Below are positions 1 to 7,501 of a stretch of 64,000 bases of DNA, one piece after another. This DNA is from Oscillospiraceae bacterium (GTDB lineage Bacteria > Bacillota > Clostridia > Oscillospirales > Ruminococcaceae). A program made the translations under genes and the position numbers. A model generated the notes under the pieces. That model saw only the letters and a program-made list of their open reading frames with translations, was not told the origin of the DNA and made no database searches. The number at the start of each line of letters is the position of its first letter. The first letter of the stretch is position 1. Location: NCBI GenBank assembly GCA_022787085.1, contig JALFVE010000028.1, positions 1 through 64,000 on the forward strand. The letters run 5' to 3'.

Positions 1-59
1 TCTACTACTTTGATTTTGAATTCCGGCGTGTACCTTTTATTTGGCTGTCCTTTAGGCAT
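1..59 (-). CDS. IS3-family transposase OrfA-like, 5' end only
   Basis: The first 19 codons read MPKGQPNKRYTPEFKIKVV and then run off the left edge. This opening (small basic start, then YTPEFK) is typical of the helix-turn-helix OrfA of IS3-family elements, which binds the element ends. The ATG at 59-57 has a GGGGG ribosome site 7 bases upstream. The rest of the element lies outside the window, so intactness cannot be judged. The family call rests on a short peptide. Confidence 0.7.
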   Translation of the reverse strand, partial: MPKGQPNKRYTPEFKIKVV

Positions 60-138
60 AAAAATGCCCCCTTTCGTTAGTTTCAATATCGGTATATTTT
101 TATTATACCACATTGTCTAACAAAAGGGGAGCATTTCA
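60..138 (-). mobile_element. IS edge: inverted repeat around the transposase promoter
   Basis: About 20 bases at 62-80 and 117-136 are near-perfect inverted repeats. Between them lies an extended -10 (TGG then TATAAT at 102-107) reading toward the transposase. The inner arm carries the transposase ribosome site. The outer arm is probably the terminal repeat of the element, which ends near 114-138, only some 25 bases past the queC stop. The exact IS end and any target duplication cannot be fixed without the other end. Confidence 0.55.
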
Positions 139-161
139 TAATTCGGCAGGCGCATTTATTA

Positions 162-842
162 TCAATACAGATCAATACCGTTTGCAAGGAATGCCGCACG
201 TCTGTCACGGCAGGTGCCGCATTCTCTGCACGGCTCATCTCCGCCCTCATAGCAGCTCCATGTAAGCTCATAGGGCACTCCCAGACGCTTTCCCTCGGCT
301 ACCACCGCAGCCTTGTTCATTCCCGCAAAGGGGGCGGATATCTCAAGCTGTCCTCCACTGCCTTCAAAAACAGCCTTGTTCATGGCGTTCACAAAGGCTT
401 CGGAGCAGTCGGGATATGCATTTCCCGCAGCGTCATCCGCATGGGCGCCGTACATCAGCACAGAGCATTCCTTTGATAATGCCACGCTTGCCGCCGCCGA
501 AAGAAACAGTCCGTTCCTGAAAGGCACATATGTGGAAACGGGCGAGCCGTCTGTTTTCAGTAGCTGCTCCGCATAGGTCTCATGGGGTATCTCCGCCGAG
601 GAGCCTGCAAGGAGTGAGCAGTCGGAATATTTAAATATCACCGAAAGGTCAATGGTGATATGCTCCACGCCGTAATATTTTGCTGTTTTATCAGCCGCCT
701 CAAGCTCCTTTTTATGCTTCTGTCCGTAATAAATTGACAGGGCGACAACATTTTCCTTTCCGTATTTCTCGCAGGCAAGGGCAAGGAGAGTGGTGCTGTC
801 CACGCCGCCGCTGGAGAGGACAAGTGCTTTTTTATATGACAT
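162..842 (-). CDS. queC: 7-cyano-7-deazaguanine synthase QueC
   Basis: QueC converts 7-carboxy-7-deazaguanine to preQ0 with ATP and ammonia, on the path to queuosine in tRNA; it is cytosolic. The 226-residue protein has the ATP-pyrophosphatase loop SGGVDST at residues 11-17 and a C-terminal zinc cluster of four cysteines in the last 30 residues (SC, EPC, ECGTC). Length is normal. I chose the second ATG (842) because AAAGGA lies about 10 bases before it, against 1-2 bases for the ATG at 851. No other queuosine genes are nearby, and the downstream neighbour is an IS. Confidence 0.95.
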   Translation of the reverse strand: MSYKKALVLSSGGVDSTTLLALACEKYGKENVVALSIYYGQKHKKELEAADKTAKYYGVEHITIDLSVIFKYSDCSLLAGSSAEIPHETYAEQLLKTDGSPVSTYVPFRNGLFLSAAASVALSKECSVLMYGAHADDAAGNAYPDCSEAFVNAMNKAVFEGSGGQLEISAPFAGMNKAAVVAEGKRLGVPYELTWSCYEGGDEPCRECGTCRDRRAAFLANGIDLY

Positions 843-884
843 TTTTTTCATATCCTTTCGTTTGAGATAGCATTATTTAAATAT

Positions 885-913
885 ATTATACCTCTGCAAG
901 CGGATATAGTCAA
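885..913 (-). promoter_or_regulatory. queC promoter
   Basis: TTGACT (908-913), a 17-base spacer and TATAAT (885-890) read toward queC, about 40 bases upstream of its start. Confidence 0.7.
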
Positions 914-916
914 GCA

Positions 917-953
917 CAAAAAGCGGCTTCTCCATAAAAACGGAAAAAGCCGC
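917..953 (-). terminator. Terminator after the amidase gene
   Basis: GCGGCTT (947-953 as read on the minus strand) pairs with AAGCCGC (923-929) and is followed by five T. It lies directly behind the amidase stop and before the queC promoter. Confidence 0.75.
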
Positions 954-959
954 ATAAAA

Positions 960-1700
960 TTAGTTTACGGTAATAAAATCCATTGCCGCATAGCCTGTAA
1001 TGCCGTTATATTTCACCACATACCAGTTGCCCGATTCACCGTAGATATTCACCTGTCCCCCGTTGGGTATCCTGCCGACTATGTAGGATTCGGTGGAGGG
1101 ATAGCTTCTGATATTGAGATTGGAGCCGTCAGTTCTGACGGTTCCCGTCCGTATGGGCGATGGCTCGATAAAGGGTATTCCGAAATAATCACAGAGGGAC
1201 TGAACCATGGTTCTCGCAATAGTCTCAAGATTATTTTTGAGCCATGCCTCGTCCTCGAAATTATCGTGATATCCAAGCTCCGCAAGAACTGCTACCGCCT
1301 TTGTTCTCGTTACCTCCGCAAGTGATGTGGTGGGGATAGCCGTTACCTTTGAGGGTATGGGATAGATCGTTTCCATATTGTTTGCGATTATGGTAGCAAG
1401 GCGGCGGCTGTATTCGGAATAGGGCGAATAGTATATCTCGATACCCCTCGAAACTCCCGCATACTGCCCCCCTCCCGCATTGGAATGAAGCGCAAGATGA
1501 ACGTCATACCAGCCGTTGTTGGAATCTTCAATAGCTCCGTTTACATTACGGGCGGGGTCGTTTCGGGTGAAGCTTATTCCCGAGGCAAGCATATACGGCT
1601 CCATGAGGTCTGCAAGCATATTCATATACTGCTCCTCATTGCCGCTTGATGCGTATTTATTCCACTCCTGGGTGGACGGGCTTAAAAATACACTGGGCAT
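960..1700 (-). CDS. N-acetylmuramoyl-L-alanine amidase (Amidase_3) with SH3 tail
   Basis: Amidases of this zinc family cut the bond between N-acetylmuramic acid and L-alanine in peptidoglycan. Residues 1-175 show the Amidase_3 motifs LHSNA (71-75) and AELGYHDN (140-147), the latter holding the catalytic glutamate. A bacterial SH3 domain (about 183-246: GTVRTDGSNLNIRS through GYAAMDFITVN) probably binds the wall. The usual first metal motif (GHGG) is replaced by FLSPSTQEWN, and there is no signal peptide, so a phage-type or sporulation-type role without Sec export is possible. AAAGG lies about 10 bases before the ATG. Confidence 0.85.
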   Translation of the reverse strand: MPSVFLSPSTQEWNKYASSGNEEQYMNMLADLMEPYMLASGISFTRNDPARNVNGAIEDSNNGWYDVHLALHSNAGGGQYAGVSRGIEIYYSPYSEYSRRLATIIANNMETIYPIPSKVTAIPTTSLAEVTRTKAVAVLAELGYHDNFEDEAWLKNNLETIARTMVQSLCDYFGIPFIEPSPIRTGTVRTDGSNLNIRSYPSTESYIVGRIPNGGQVNIYGESGNWYVVKYNGITGYAAMDFITVN

Positions 1701-1762
1701 TCATATCCAACCTTTCTGCATAAAAACATAGCATAGTCATATATATGAATGTCTCTTTGATT

Positions 1763-3559
1763 TTATTCGTCGGCATTAAAAATATCAAACTCAAGCTTAT
1801 CTGTTTCTATATCAAGCTCTGTCCTGACATACTCACCGTTTTCATCATAATATCCGCAGAGCATTTTATTTTTTTCGGGCAGATATTTTGAAAAAACAGC
1901 GTTTGCCCTTGTCTGCATTTCCATTATTTTGCTGTCGATAAGGTCATGTCCGCTTGCACGCATAACGCCCTCGTCCGTCATTTTGTAGATATAGCATACC
2001 TGCGCCCCGTCACCGCCGTAAACGCAGTTTGTTATAAGCTCATTTATGCCGTCATTGTCAAGGTCAATGATGGCATCATCCTTTCCTCCATCGTTTCCGA
2101 AGCTTTCGGCTATATTTAAAAAGCTTCCCTTCATGTCGGCATAATAATATGTGGAGGACCAATTCCGATTTTCATATTTTTCGCTGAGACACACTCCATC
2201 TGATCCTAAAACATTTTTAAATTCTCTGACAGTAAAAATATCCGGATTCCATGTGACGGTATTGTCATAGGATTTTACGGTTTGAGTATTTCCGAGATAG
2301 GTGTAGCAAAGCTCGGTCACATCGCCCTTATCCTCAATGAAAAATTTTCCCTTGGGCATGGGCAGAGTATAGATAATATCGCTGTCAGACTCAAATATGC
2401 AGACATAATTATCGGTAATAAATGGCGGATAGTACGATATAAACTTATCGGAGAGTGTGTATTCCGCCATTATTTCTCCCGTTTCGGGACTCAGAAGTGC
2501 AAGCCTTGCGGCTTCCTCTCGTTCATAACATGGAGAATACAGCGCCGCTATAAATTCTCCGCTTTCGGGCATTTCATAGATCATATCGTTCATCCCAATC
2601 TCATAGGGCGAGCCGCAGAAATGCTTTCTTTCAAGAGTCTCGGGGTCATAGCAGTAAACATTCTCCCCCACTCCGTCAACGCTGTCCACAGTGTAAATCG
2701 TGCCATTATGAATACCTAAAAAGGAAGTATCCATGCTGTCGGGGAGAATTGTGATATCATCGGTTTCAAAATCGTAAATGCCCACGCTCTCCACCCATTC
2801 ATAGCCGAATTTCATAAATGCAAAACGGTTTTCATCAATGGGCATATCAAAGCGGTAGATCTTGCTTTTTACAGAATCCTCCTCGGTCTCCTCACCTGTT
2901 CGTTCGCAGAGAAGGCTCCCGTCAAGGACATTTTCAATATTGCCGTTTGTGTTTTTGACGGCTCTTTCTCCCCATGAATAGACTATTTCGTTATGATCCA
3001 TGCCCTCGGTTATTTTGTAATTTCCGTCCTTGTCAAGCTCTATGAGAGATATCTTTTCGCCGCCGATTCTGCTCAATTCGGCGCAGGCAGTTCTCTCTCC
3101 GTCGGTTATTGTTTCAAACAGCGTAAAATAACAGTCGGAGGAGGGTGCGTCTATCCGAAACAGCTGATTTTTTTCCGTTAATGCTATGCCCAGAAGATAT
3201 GGGGGCTTTTTTACATCGCCCCTGTTGGGGTCATAGGTAAAATACACAAGCAGGATATCCCCGCCCGAAACGGCATAGCTTCCGAGGTGATATCCCTCGT
3301 CCTCAAATTCCTTCAGGTCAAGGGCTTCTGTCAAACCCTCGGGAACAGGCTCCCTTTCGTCTATAAGCAGGGGCTTAGTTATTTCCGTCTCGGGCAGCGG
3401 TTCGGAATCGCTCTCATATTTTATTTCCGAAACAACAGCAGAGGTTTCTGCTGCTGCCGTTGTCTCGATCATATCTGTTTCCTCAGGCTCTTTTTTCTCA
3501 TTCCTGCAGGCGGTGAGCAGAAGCGTCAGGCATATTACAAAAATCGGATTTTTTTTCAT
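1763..3559 (-). CDS. Large lipoprotein of unknown function
   Basis: The 598-residue protein starts with a lipoprotein signal (MKKNPIFVICLTLLLTAC, lipobox LTAC) and then an acidic, Thr/Ala/Ser-rich linker to about residue 50, suggesting anchoring on the outer face of the membrane. The body has repeated short beta-strand-like blocks (for example YDFETDDITILP, YCYDPETLERK, ALLSPETGEIMAEY), which suggests a beta-propeller-like fold; near the C-terminus DLDNDGINELI resembles an FG-GAP/calcium-type loop. I used the ATG at 3559, which has AAAGGGGG before it; an upstream in-frame ATG at 3616 overlaps the promoter. I do not recognise a specific family. Confidence 0.75.
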   Translation of the reverse strand: MKKNPIFVICLTLLLTACRNEKKEPEETDMIETTAAAETSAVVSEIKYESDSEPLPETEITKPLLIDEREPVPEGLTEALDLKEFEDEGYHLGSYAVSGGDILLVYFTYDPNRGDVKKPPYLLGIALTEKNQLFRIDAPSSDCYFTLFETITDGERTACAELSRIGGEKISLIELDKDGNYKITEGMDHNEIVYSWGERAVKNTNGNIENVLDGSLLCERTGEETEEDSVKSKIYRFDMPIDENRFAFMKFGYEWVESVGIYDFETDDITILPDSMDTSFLGIHNGTIYTVDSVDGVGENVYCYDPETLERKHFCGSPYEIGMNDMIYEMPESGEFIAALYSPCYEREEAARLALLSPETGEIMAEYTLSDKFISYYPPFITDNYVCIFESDSDIIYTLPMPKGKFFIEDKGDVTELCYTYLGNTQTVKSYDNTVTWNPDIFTVREFKNVLGSDGVCLSEKYENRNWSSTYYYADMKGSFLNIAESFGNDGGKDDAIIDLDNDGINELITNCVYGGDGAQVCYIYKMTDEGVMRASGHDLIDSKIMEMQTRANAVFSKYLPEKNKMLCGYYDENGEYVRTELDIETDKLEFDIFNADE

Positions 3560-3587
3560 ATCCGTTCCCCCTTTTAATGTTAATTCA

Positions 3588-3616
3588 AGTATATCATCAC
3601 AGATTTTTCCTGTCAA
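3588..3616 (-). promoter_or_regulatory. Promoter of the large lipoprotein gene
   Basis: TTGACA (3611-3616), 17 bases, TATACT (3588-3593), ending about 29 bases before the chosen ATG. Its position inside the longest open frame supports the downstream start. Confidence 0.7.
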
Positions 3617-3689
3617 TTGCTTTACCGTTTTTTGGTTTTTCTGTAATCCGATTGTTACCCTTTCCGATGAAATTTTTTGTTGATTTTAG

Positions 3690-3718
3690 TTGACAAAAGA
3701 AGATTATAATGTTAAAAT
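3690..3718 (+). promoter_or_regulatory. glmM promoter
   Basis: TTGACA (3690-3695), 17 bases, TAAAAT (3713-3718), about 80 bases before glmM. A TATAAT at 3705-3710 has the wrong spacing for this -35. Confidence 0.65.
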
Positions 3719-3799
3719 TATATTTGTGAGTGCTTTCACTAAAAATATTTTATTTTCATAAAATAAAACGAATAAATTTATCTGAACGGAGAATCGACA

Positions 3800-5143
3800 A
3801 TGCCTAAATATTTCGGAACCGACGGCTTCCGAGGCGAAGCCAACAAGACCCTCACCGTTGAACACGCCTTTAAAATAGGTCGTTTCCTCGGGTATTATTA
3901 CGGACAGGATCACCGCTGCTCGGTGGTCATCGGCAAGGACACCCGCAGAAGCTCATATATGTTTGAATATGCCCTTGTGGCGGGGCTTACCGCTTCGGGT
4001 GCGGACGTGAGCCTTATGCACGTTACCACCACCCCCTGCGTTTCCTATGTTGTCCGCACTGACGATTTTGACTGCGGTATTATGATATCCGCAAGCCACA
4101 ATCCCTATTATGACAACGGCATCAAGCTCTTTAACAACAAGGGCGAAAAGCTTGAGGAAAGCGTTATTCTTGAGATCGAGAAATACATTGACGGCGAATA
4201 TCCCGAGATTCCCCTTGCGGAGCGGGATAAGATTGGCTGCGCCAGCGATTATTCGGCGGGCAGAAACCGCTATATAGGTTATCTTATTTCCCTTGCGGTC
4301 TATTCCCTCAAGGGCAAGAGAATCGGTCTGGACTGCGCTAACGGTTCATCATTCTCCATTGCGAAAAGCGTTTTTGACGCTCTGGGTGCTAAGACCTATG
4401 TTATCAACAACGACCCCGACGGTCTGAACATCAACACCGACTGCGGCTCCACTCACATTGAGGGACTGCAGAAGCTTGTTAAGGAGCATCAGCTTGACGC
4501 AGGCTTTGCCTTTGACGGTGACGCTGACCGCTGTCTTGCGGTGGACGAAAACGGCGATGTGGTTGACGGCGACAAGATACTTTATATTTACGGCAGCTAC
4601 ATGAAGGAAAAGGGCACCCTTGAGCATAATACAGTTGTTACAACGGTAATGTCAAACATCGGACTTTACAAGGCATTTGACGAGCTTGGAATTTCCTATG
4701 AAAAGACCGATGTGGGCGACAAATATGTTTACGAATGTATGAACGAAAAGGGCTACAAGCTGGGCGGAGAAAATTCGGGTCACATTATTTTCAGCAAGTA
4801 TGCAAACACGGGTGACGGAATCATTACCGCGATCAAGCTCATGCAGGTAATGTGCAGCAGGAAATCCACCCTTGCAAAGCTCTGCGCTCCTCTGACTATT
4901 TATCCGCAGATACTCAAAAACGTGAGAGTTACCGACAAGAATGCTGTTATGAACGACCCTGCGGTCATTGCAGCTGTAAAGGCTGCAGAAGATGAGCTTG
5001 GAAACAACGGACGTATGCTCGTCCGTCCCAGCGGTACGGAGCCTCTTCTCAGAATCATGGCGGAGGCTGCGACCGAGGATATCTGCAACAAGTACATTTC
5101 TCTCGTTGAAAATGCGGTCAGGGAGCAGGGTTATATTCTCTGA
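3800..5143 (+). CDS. glmM: Phosphoglucosamine mutase GlmM
   Basis: GlmM interconverts glucosamine-6-phosphate and glucosamine-1-phosphate, feeding UDP-GlcNAc for peptidoglycan. The 447-residue protein has the family hallmarks in order: GTDGFRG near the start, the phosphoserine loop SASHNP (97-102, catalytic Ser 99), the metal loop DGDADR in the middle, and the phosphate-binding RPSGTEP close to the C-terminus. Length is typical. GGAG lies 9 bases before the ATG. It is a single-gene unit with its own promoter and a strong terminator, flanked by opposite-strand genes. Confidence 0.95.
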   Translation: MPKYFGTDGFRGEANKTLTVEHAFKIGRFLGYYYGQDHRCSVVIGKDTRRSSYMFEYALVAGLTASGADVSLMHVTTTPCVSYVVRTDDFDCGIMISASHNPYYDNGIKLFNNKGEKLEESVILEIEKYIDGEYPEIPLAERDKIGCASDYSAGRNRYIGYLISLAVYSLKGKRIGLDCANGSSFSIAKSVFDALGAKTYVINNDPDGLNINTDCGSTHIEGLQKLVKEHQLDAGFAFDGDADRCLAVDENGDVVDGDKILYIYGSYMKEKGTLEHNTVVTTVMSNIGLYKAFDELGISYEKTDVGDKYVYECMNEKGYKLGGENSGHIIFSKYANTGDGIITAIKLMQVMCSRKSTLAKLCAPLTIYPQILKNVRVTDKNAVMNDPAVIAAVKAAEDELGNNGRMLVRPSGTEPLLRIMAEAATEDICNKYISLVENAVREQGYIL

Positions 5144-5180
5144 TTCTGACTCGGATATTTCAAAGATTATCATAATAATT

Positions 5181-5219
5181 AACGCCATAGTGCTTTCGGG
5201 TACTATGGCGTTATTTTGT
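5181..5219 (+). terminator. glmM terminator
   Basis: An 11-base perfect stem (5181-5191 with 5202-5212), 10-base loop, then TTATTTTG. It lies about 35 bases behind the glmM stop. Confidence 0.85.
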
Positions 5220-5240
5220 ACTTGAAATATCAAAACAAAT

Positions 5241-6740
5241 TTATCTGTCCAGCCAAATCTCAACTGCTCCCACATTTTTTCTGAACATTTCGTCATGCTC
5301 CGCAAATAAAAGGGTTGGGCGGCAGCTTGTTATCAGCTCCTCGATCTGCCTTCTTGATATTACGTCGATGAAATTGAGCGGCTCGTCCCAGGCGTACAGA
5401 TGCGCTTTCGATGCAAGACTGCCCGCAAGGAGCGCTTTTTTCCGCTGCCCTGCGCTCATGTCCTCAAGCCGCTTCGCAAACTGCTCTCTGCCGAAATCAA
5501 GCTTTCGGAGAATAGTCAGAAACAGCGTAAGATCCACACTCGTTTTCTCTGCGTATTCCGAAAGAGTTCCCTTCAGATGGTCTGCGTTCTGTGGAGCATA
5601 TGAAATTATTACCCCAGAGGGGAGAATAAGCCTGCCCGACGCTGTGACGCCATCCCGCTCCCCGCAGATATACCGCAGGAGCGTTGATTTTCCGCAGCCG
5701 TTTTTTCCGCATAAAGCTATTGCTTCGCCCTGTCTGAGAGTAAGCTCTGCGCCCGCAAAAAGCTCCATGTCACCGTAGGAGAGTCCGAAATCCTCCGCTT
5801 CCAGAATTACATTGCTGTGGAATTTAAGAGGGGAGATGCTGATGGTATCCGCTTTTTCTATTTCCTTCAAGAGCTTGGATTTTTCCTCCGCCGCTTTAAG
5901 ACTCCTGTCCTCAAATGCCTTTGCCCTTGCCATTGCCTTTTTGGATTTTGCTCCCTCGTATGCTCGTCTTGTAAGAGACTTTTCCGTTTTAGTGGGGTCG
6001 AAGCCTATCTTTTTCCGCTCGGAACGGTCTGCCCATTCGGAGGTGCGCTTTGCTGCATCGGTGAGCCTGCCTATCTCCTTTCTTAGCCGCCTGTTTTCCT
6101 CAAGCTCTCTGCTGTCCGAAAGCTCCTTTTCATGCTCCCAGACGCTGTAATTTCCCTTTGTGACCGTTATACTGTTTCGGTTTATGCTCATGATGTGGTC
6201 GGTGCAGCGGTCAAGCAGGGCTCTGTCGTGGGACACGAGGATAAATCCGTTTTTTGCTGAGAGATATTCTCCCACCGCTTCTCTCGTTTCAGAATCAAGA
6301 TTATCCGTTGGTTCGTCTATGAGCAGGAAACGGTTTTCCGCAAGAAACATTGCCGCAAGGAGAAGCTTTGTCCGCTCCCCTCCCGATAGGGTGCAAAAGG
6401 GTCTCGCTGTGACCTCCTCCGACAGTCCTATCATTGACAGCTCGCAGGATATTTCCCAGTCATCTCTGCCTTTGCAGATCTTTCGTATTATCTCGTCTCC
6501 CGACAGACTTTCGTCCTCGGGGTGATACGGAAAACGATAGAAATCCACAGAAGCGGTTATACTGCCGCTGTACTCAAGTTCTCCTGTAAGCAGCCGCAGA
6601 AATGTGGTTTTTCCTCTGCCGTTTCTTCCCGTCAGACCCAGTCTCCACGATGTATCAAGACGGATATCCACATTTTCAAAAATATTTTCACACGCTCCGT
6701 CATAGCCGAAGCTTAAATTATCTACCAATATAACTGACAT
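5241..6740 (-). CDS. ABC-F ribosome protection protein (Lsa/CplR-like)
   Basis: ABC-F proteins carry two ATPase domains and no membrane part; the Lsa/CplR/Vga branch binds stalled ribosomes and removes lincosamides, pleuromutilins and streptogramin A. The 499-residue protein has Walker A GRNGRGKTT (38-46), signature TLSGGE, Walker B LLIDEPTDNLD, a charged helical interdomain linker, then GKNGCGKST, DMSAGQ and WDEPLNFID. The opening (NLSFGYDG, SWRLGLTGRNGRGKTT) and the final WDEPLN block resemble Lsa-type proteins as I know them. The start at 6740 has AAGGGGAG 6 bases upstream. Spectrum is not predictable from sequence alone. The leader upstream suggests drug-induced expression. Confidence 0.85.
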   Translation of the reverse strand: MSVILVDNLSFGYDGACENIFENVDIRLDTSWRLGLTGRNGRGKTTFLRLLTGELEYSGSITASVDFYRFPYHPEDESLSGDEIIRKICKGRDDWEISCELSMIGLSEEVTARPFCTLSGGERTKLLLAAMFLAENRFLLIDEPTDNLDSETREAVGEYLSAKNGFILVSHDRALLDRCTDHIMSINRNSITVTKGNYSVWEHEKELSDSRELEENRRLRKEIGRLTDAAKRTSEWADRSERKKIGFDPTKTEKSLTRRAYEGAKSKKAMARAKAFEDRSLKAAEEKSKLLKEIEKADTISISPLKFHSNVILEAEDFGLSYGDMELFAGAELTLRQGEAIALCGKNGCGKSTLLRYICGERDGVTASGRLILPSGVIISYAPQNADHLKGTLSEYAEKTSVDLTLFLTILRKLDFGREQFAKRLEDMSAGQRKKALLAGSLASKAHLYAWDEPLNFIDVISRRQIEELITSCRPTLLFAEHDEMFRKNVGAVEIWLDR

Positions 6741-6772
6741 ACACATCTCCCCTTTCAGCCGCACAATAATGC

Positions 6773-6810
6773 AAAAAAGCAGCCTCGGGAAATGCTCCTC
6801 AGGCTGCCTG
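6773..6810 (-). terminator. Attenuator hairpin in the ABC-F leader
   Basis: Read on the minus strand, GCAGCCT (6801-6807) pairs with AGGCTGC (6779-6785), with G-T pairs outside, followed by six T (6773-6778). It lies between the promoter and the gene, 33 bases before the start codon, so it would cut transcription before the gene unless an alternative fold forms. Segment 6793-6799 inside it can pair with 6903-6909 upstream. Confidence 0.75.
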
Positions 6811-7006
6811 CTCTCATTATTATGCCCATGATCGGGAATATCCTTTTGTCATTCAATGAAAAATGCGCAGCAAAAGCACATCCTTCTCCGAACAAAAGCG
6901 AAAGGAGCAAGACAGTTAAAAAGCCGATATTCCCGAAATTATTGCACAGCAAACACACCACATACTGCGGCTCATTTAATTTGCATTTTACAAAAATTAT
7001 CGGAAA

Positions 7007-7018
7007 TTATCTGCGCAT
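7007..7018 (-). CDS. Three-codon leader ORF (Met-Arg-Arg) of the ABC-F gene
   Basis: ATG CGC AGA TAA has AGGAG 7 bases upstream, a better ribosome site than many full genes here, and lies about 25 bases after the expected transcript start. Bases 7011-7018 are perfectly complementary to 6863-6870 further down the leader, so a ribosome sitting on it would change leader folding. That it is translated is inference. Confidence 0.5.
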   Translation of the reverse strand: MRR

Positions 7019-7050
7019 CTTAACACTCCTGTTCCTATTTTGATATGCAC

Positions 7051-7079
7051 ATTATAGCATACCGTCTGATCTTTGTCAA
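7051..7079 (-). promoter_or_regulatory. ABC-F promoter
   Basis: Perfect consensus: TTGACA (7074-7079), 17 bases, TATAAT (7051-7056). It gives an untranslated leader of about 300 bases before the ABC-F start at 6740; apart from the leader ORF and attenuator I see no gene in that stretch. Confidence 0.85.
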
Positions 7080-7093
7080 GACAGATTTTTGAG

Positions 7094-7441
7094 TTATGTA
7101 GAAATTAATTCAAAAAGCATTTCGAGAACCTCAAAAAATACCTCATGGCTGCCGGAGATCATATCTATAACCACACTCACAATAATAAATATTATGAAAA
7201 TGCTAACGCAGCCCGATCCCTTTTTCTTGCTTTTCTGCTCTGCGGCAGGTCTGCTCTGAGGGATATCCAGATTTGACTCATAGCTGCCGCTGCCCGAAAA
7301 GGTCTGCTTTTCATGGGTGTGTCCGGGTATCTGCGAGCAGTCAATGGAATTCTCGCTGTTGTCATCATAGACGGCGCTGCCGCAGTTTGAGCAGAAATCG
7401 TCGTCCTTGCTGAAGCGATGGCAGTTTGAGCAGTATTTCAT
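7094..7441 (-). CDS. Small zinc-ribbon membrane protein
   Basis: A 115-residue protein with an N-terminal zinc ribbon (CSNC at 4-7, CSNCG at 17-21), a polar linker with a basic KSKKKGSG patch, and one hydrophobic segment (about 78-96, VSIFIIFIIVSVVIDMIS) near the C-terminus. This layout suggests a membrane-tethered protein with a cytosolic zinc ribbon; the function is unknown. AAGGGGG precedes the ATG. Transcription could come from the cyclophilin/pyk side. Confidence 0.8.
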   Translation of the reverse strand: MKYCSNCHRFSKDDDFCSNCGSAVYDDNSENSIDCSQIPGHTHEKQTFSGSGSYESNLDIPQSRPAAEQKSKKKGSGCVSIFIIFIIVSVVIDMISGSHEVFFEVLEMLFELIST

Positions 7442-7464
7442 TTTTATGACCCCCTTTTTATTAT

Positions 7465-7490
7465 GCTGTGCGGAAAATGCTCCGCACAGC
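7465..7490. repeat. Perfect 10-base inverted repeat, possible terminator
   Basis: GCTGTGCGGA (7465-7474) and TCCGCACAGC (7481-7490) with a 6-base loop, between the cyclophilin stop and the zinc-ribbon gene. No T run follows on the minus strand, so termination would be weak; it may stabilise the upstream mRNA end. Confidence 0.6.
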
Positions 7491-7501
7491 TTATGAGTAT
7501 C

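Noticed and set aside
6755-6961. 68-codon GTG-initiated frame upstream of the ABC-F gene
   Set aside because: It runs through the attenuator hairpin and has no ribosome site; the leader structure explains the sequence better. A short frame at 6916-6975 (Cys-rich) also lacks a ribosome site.
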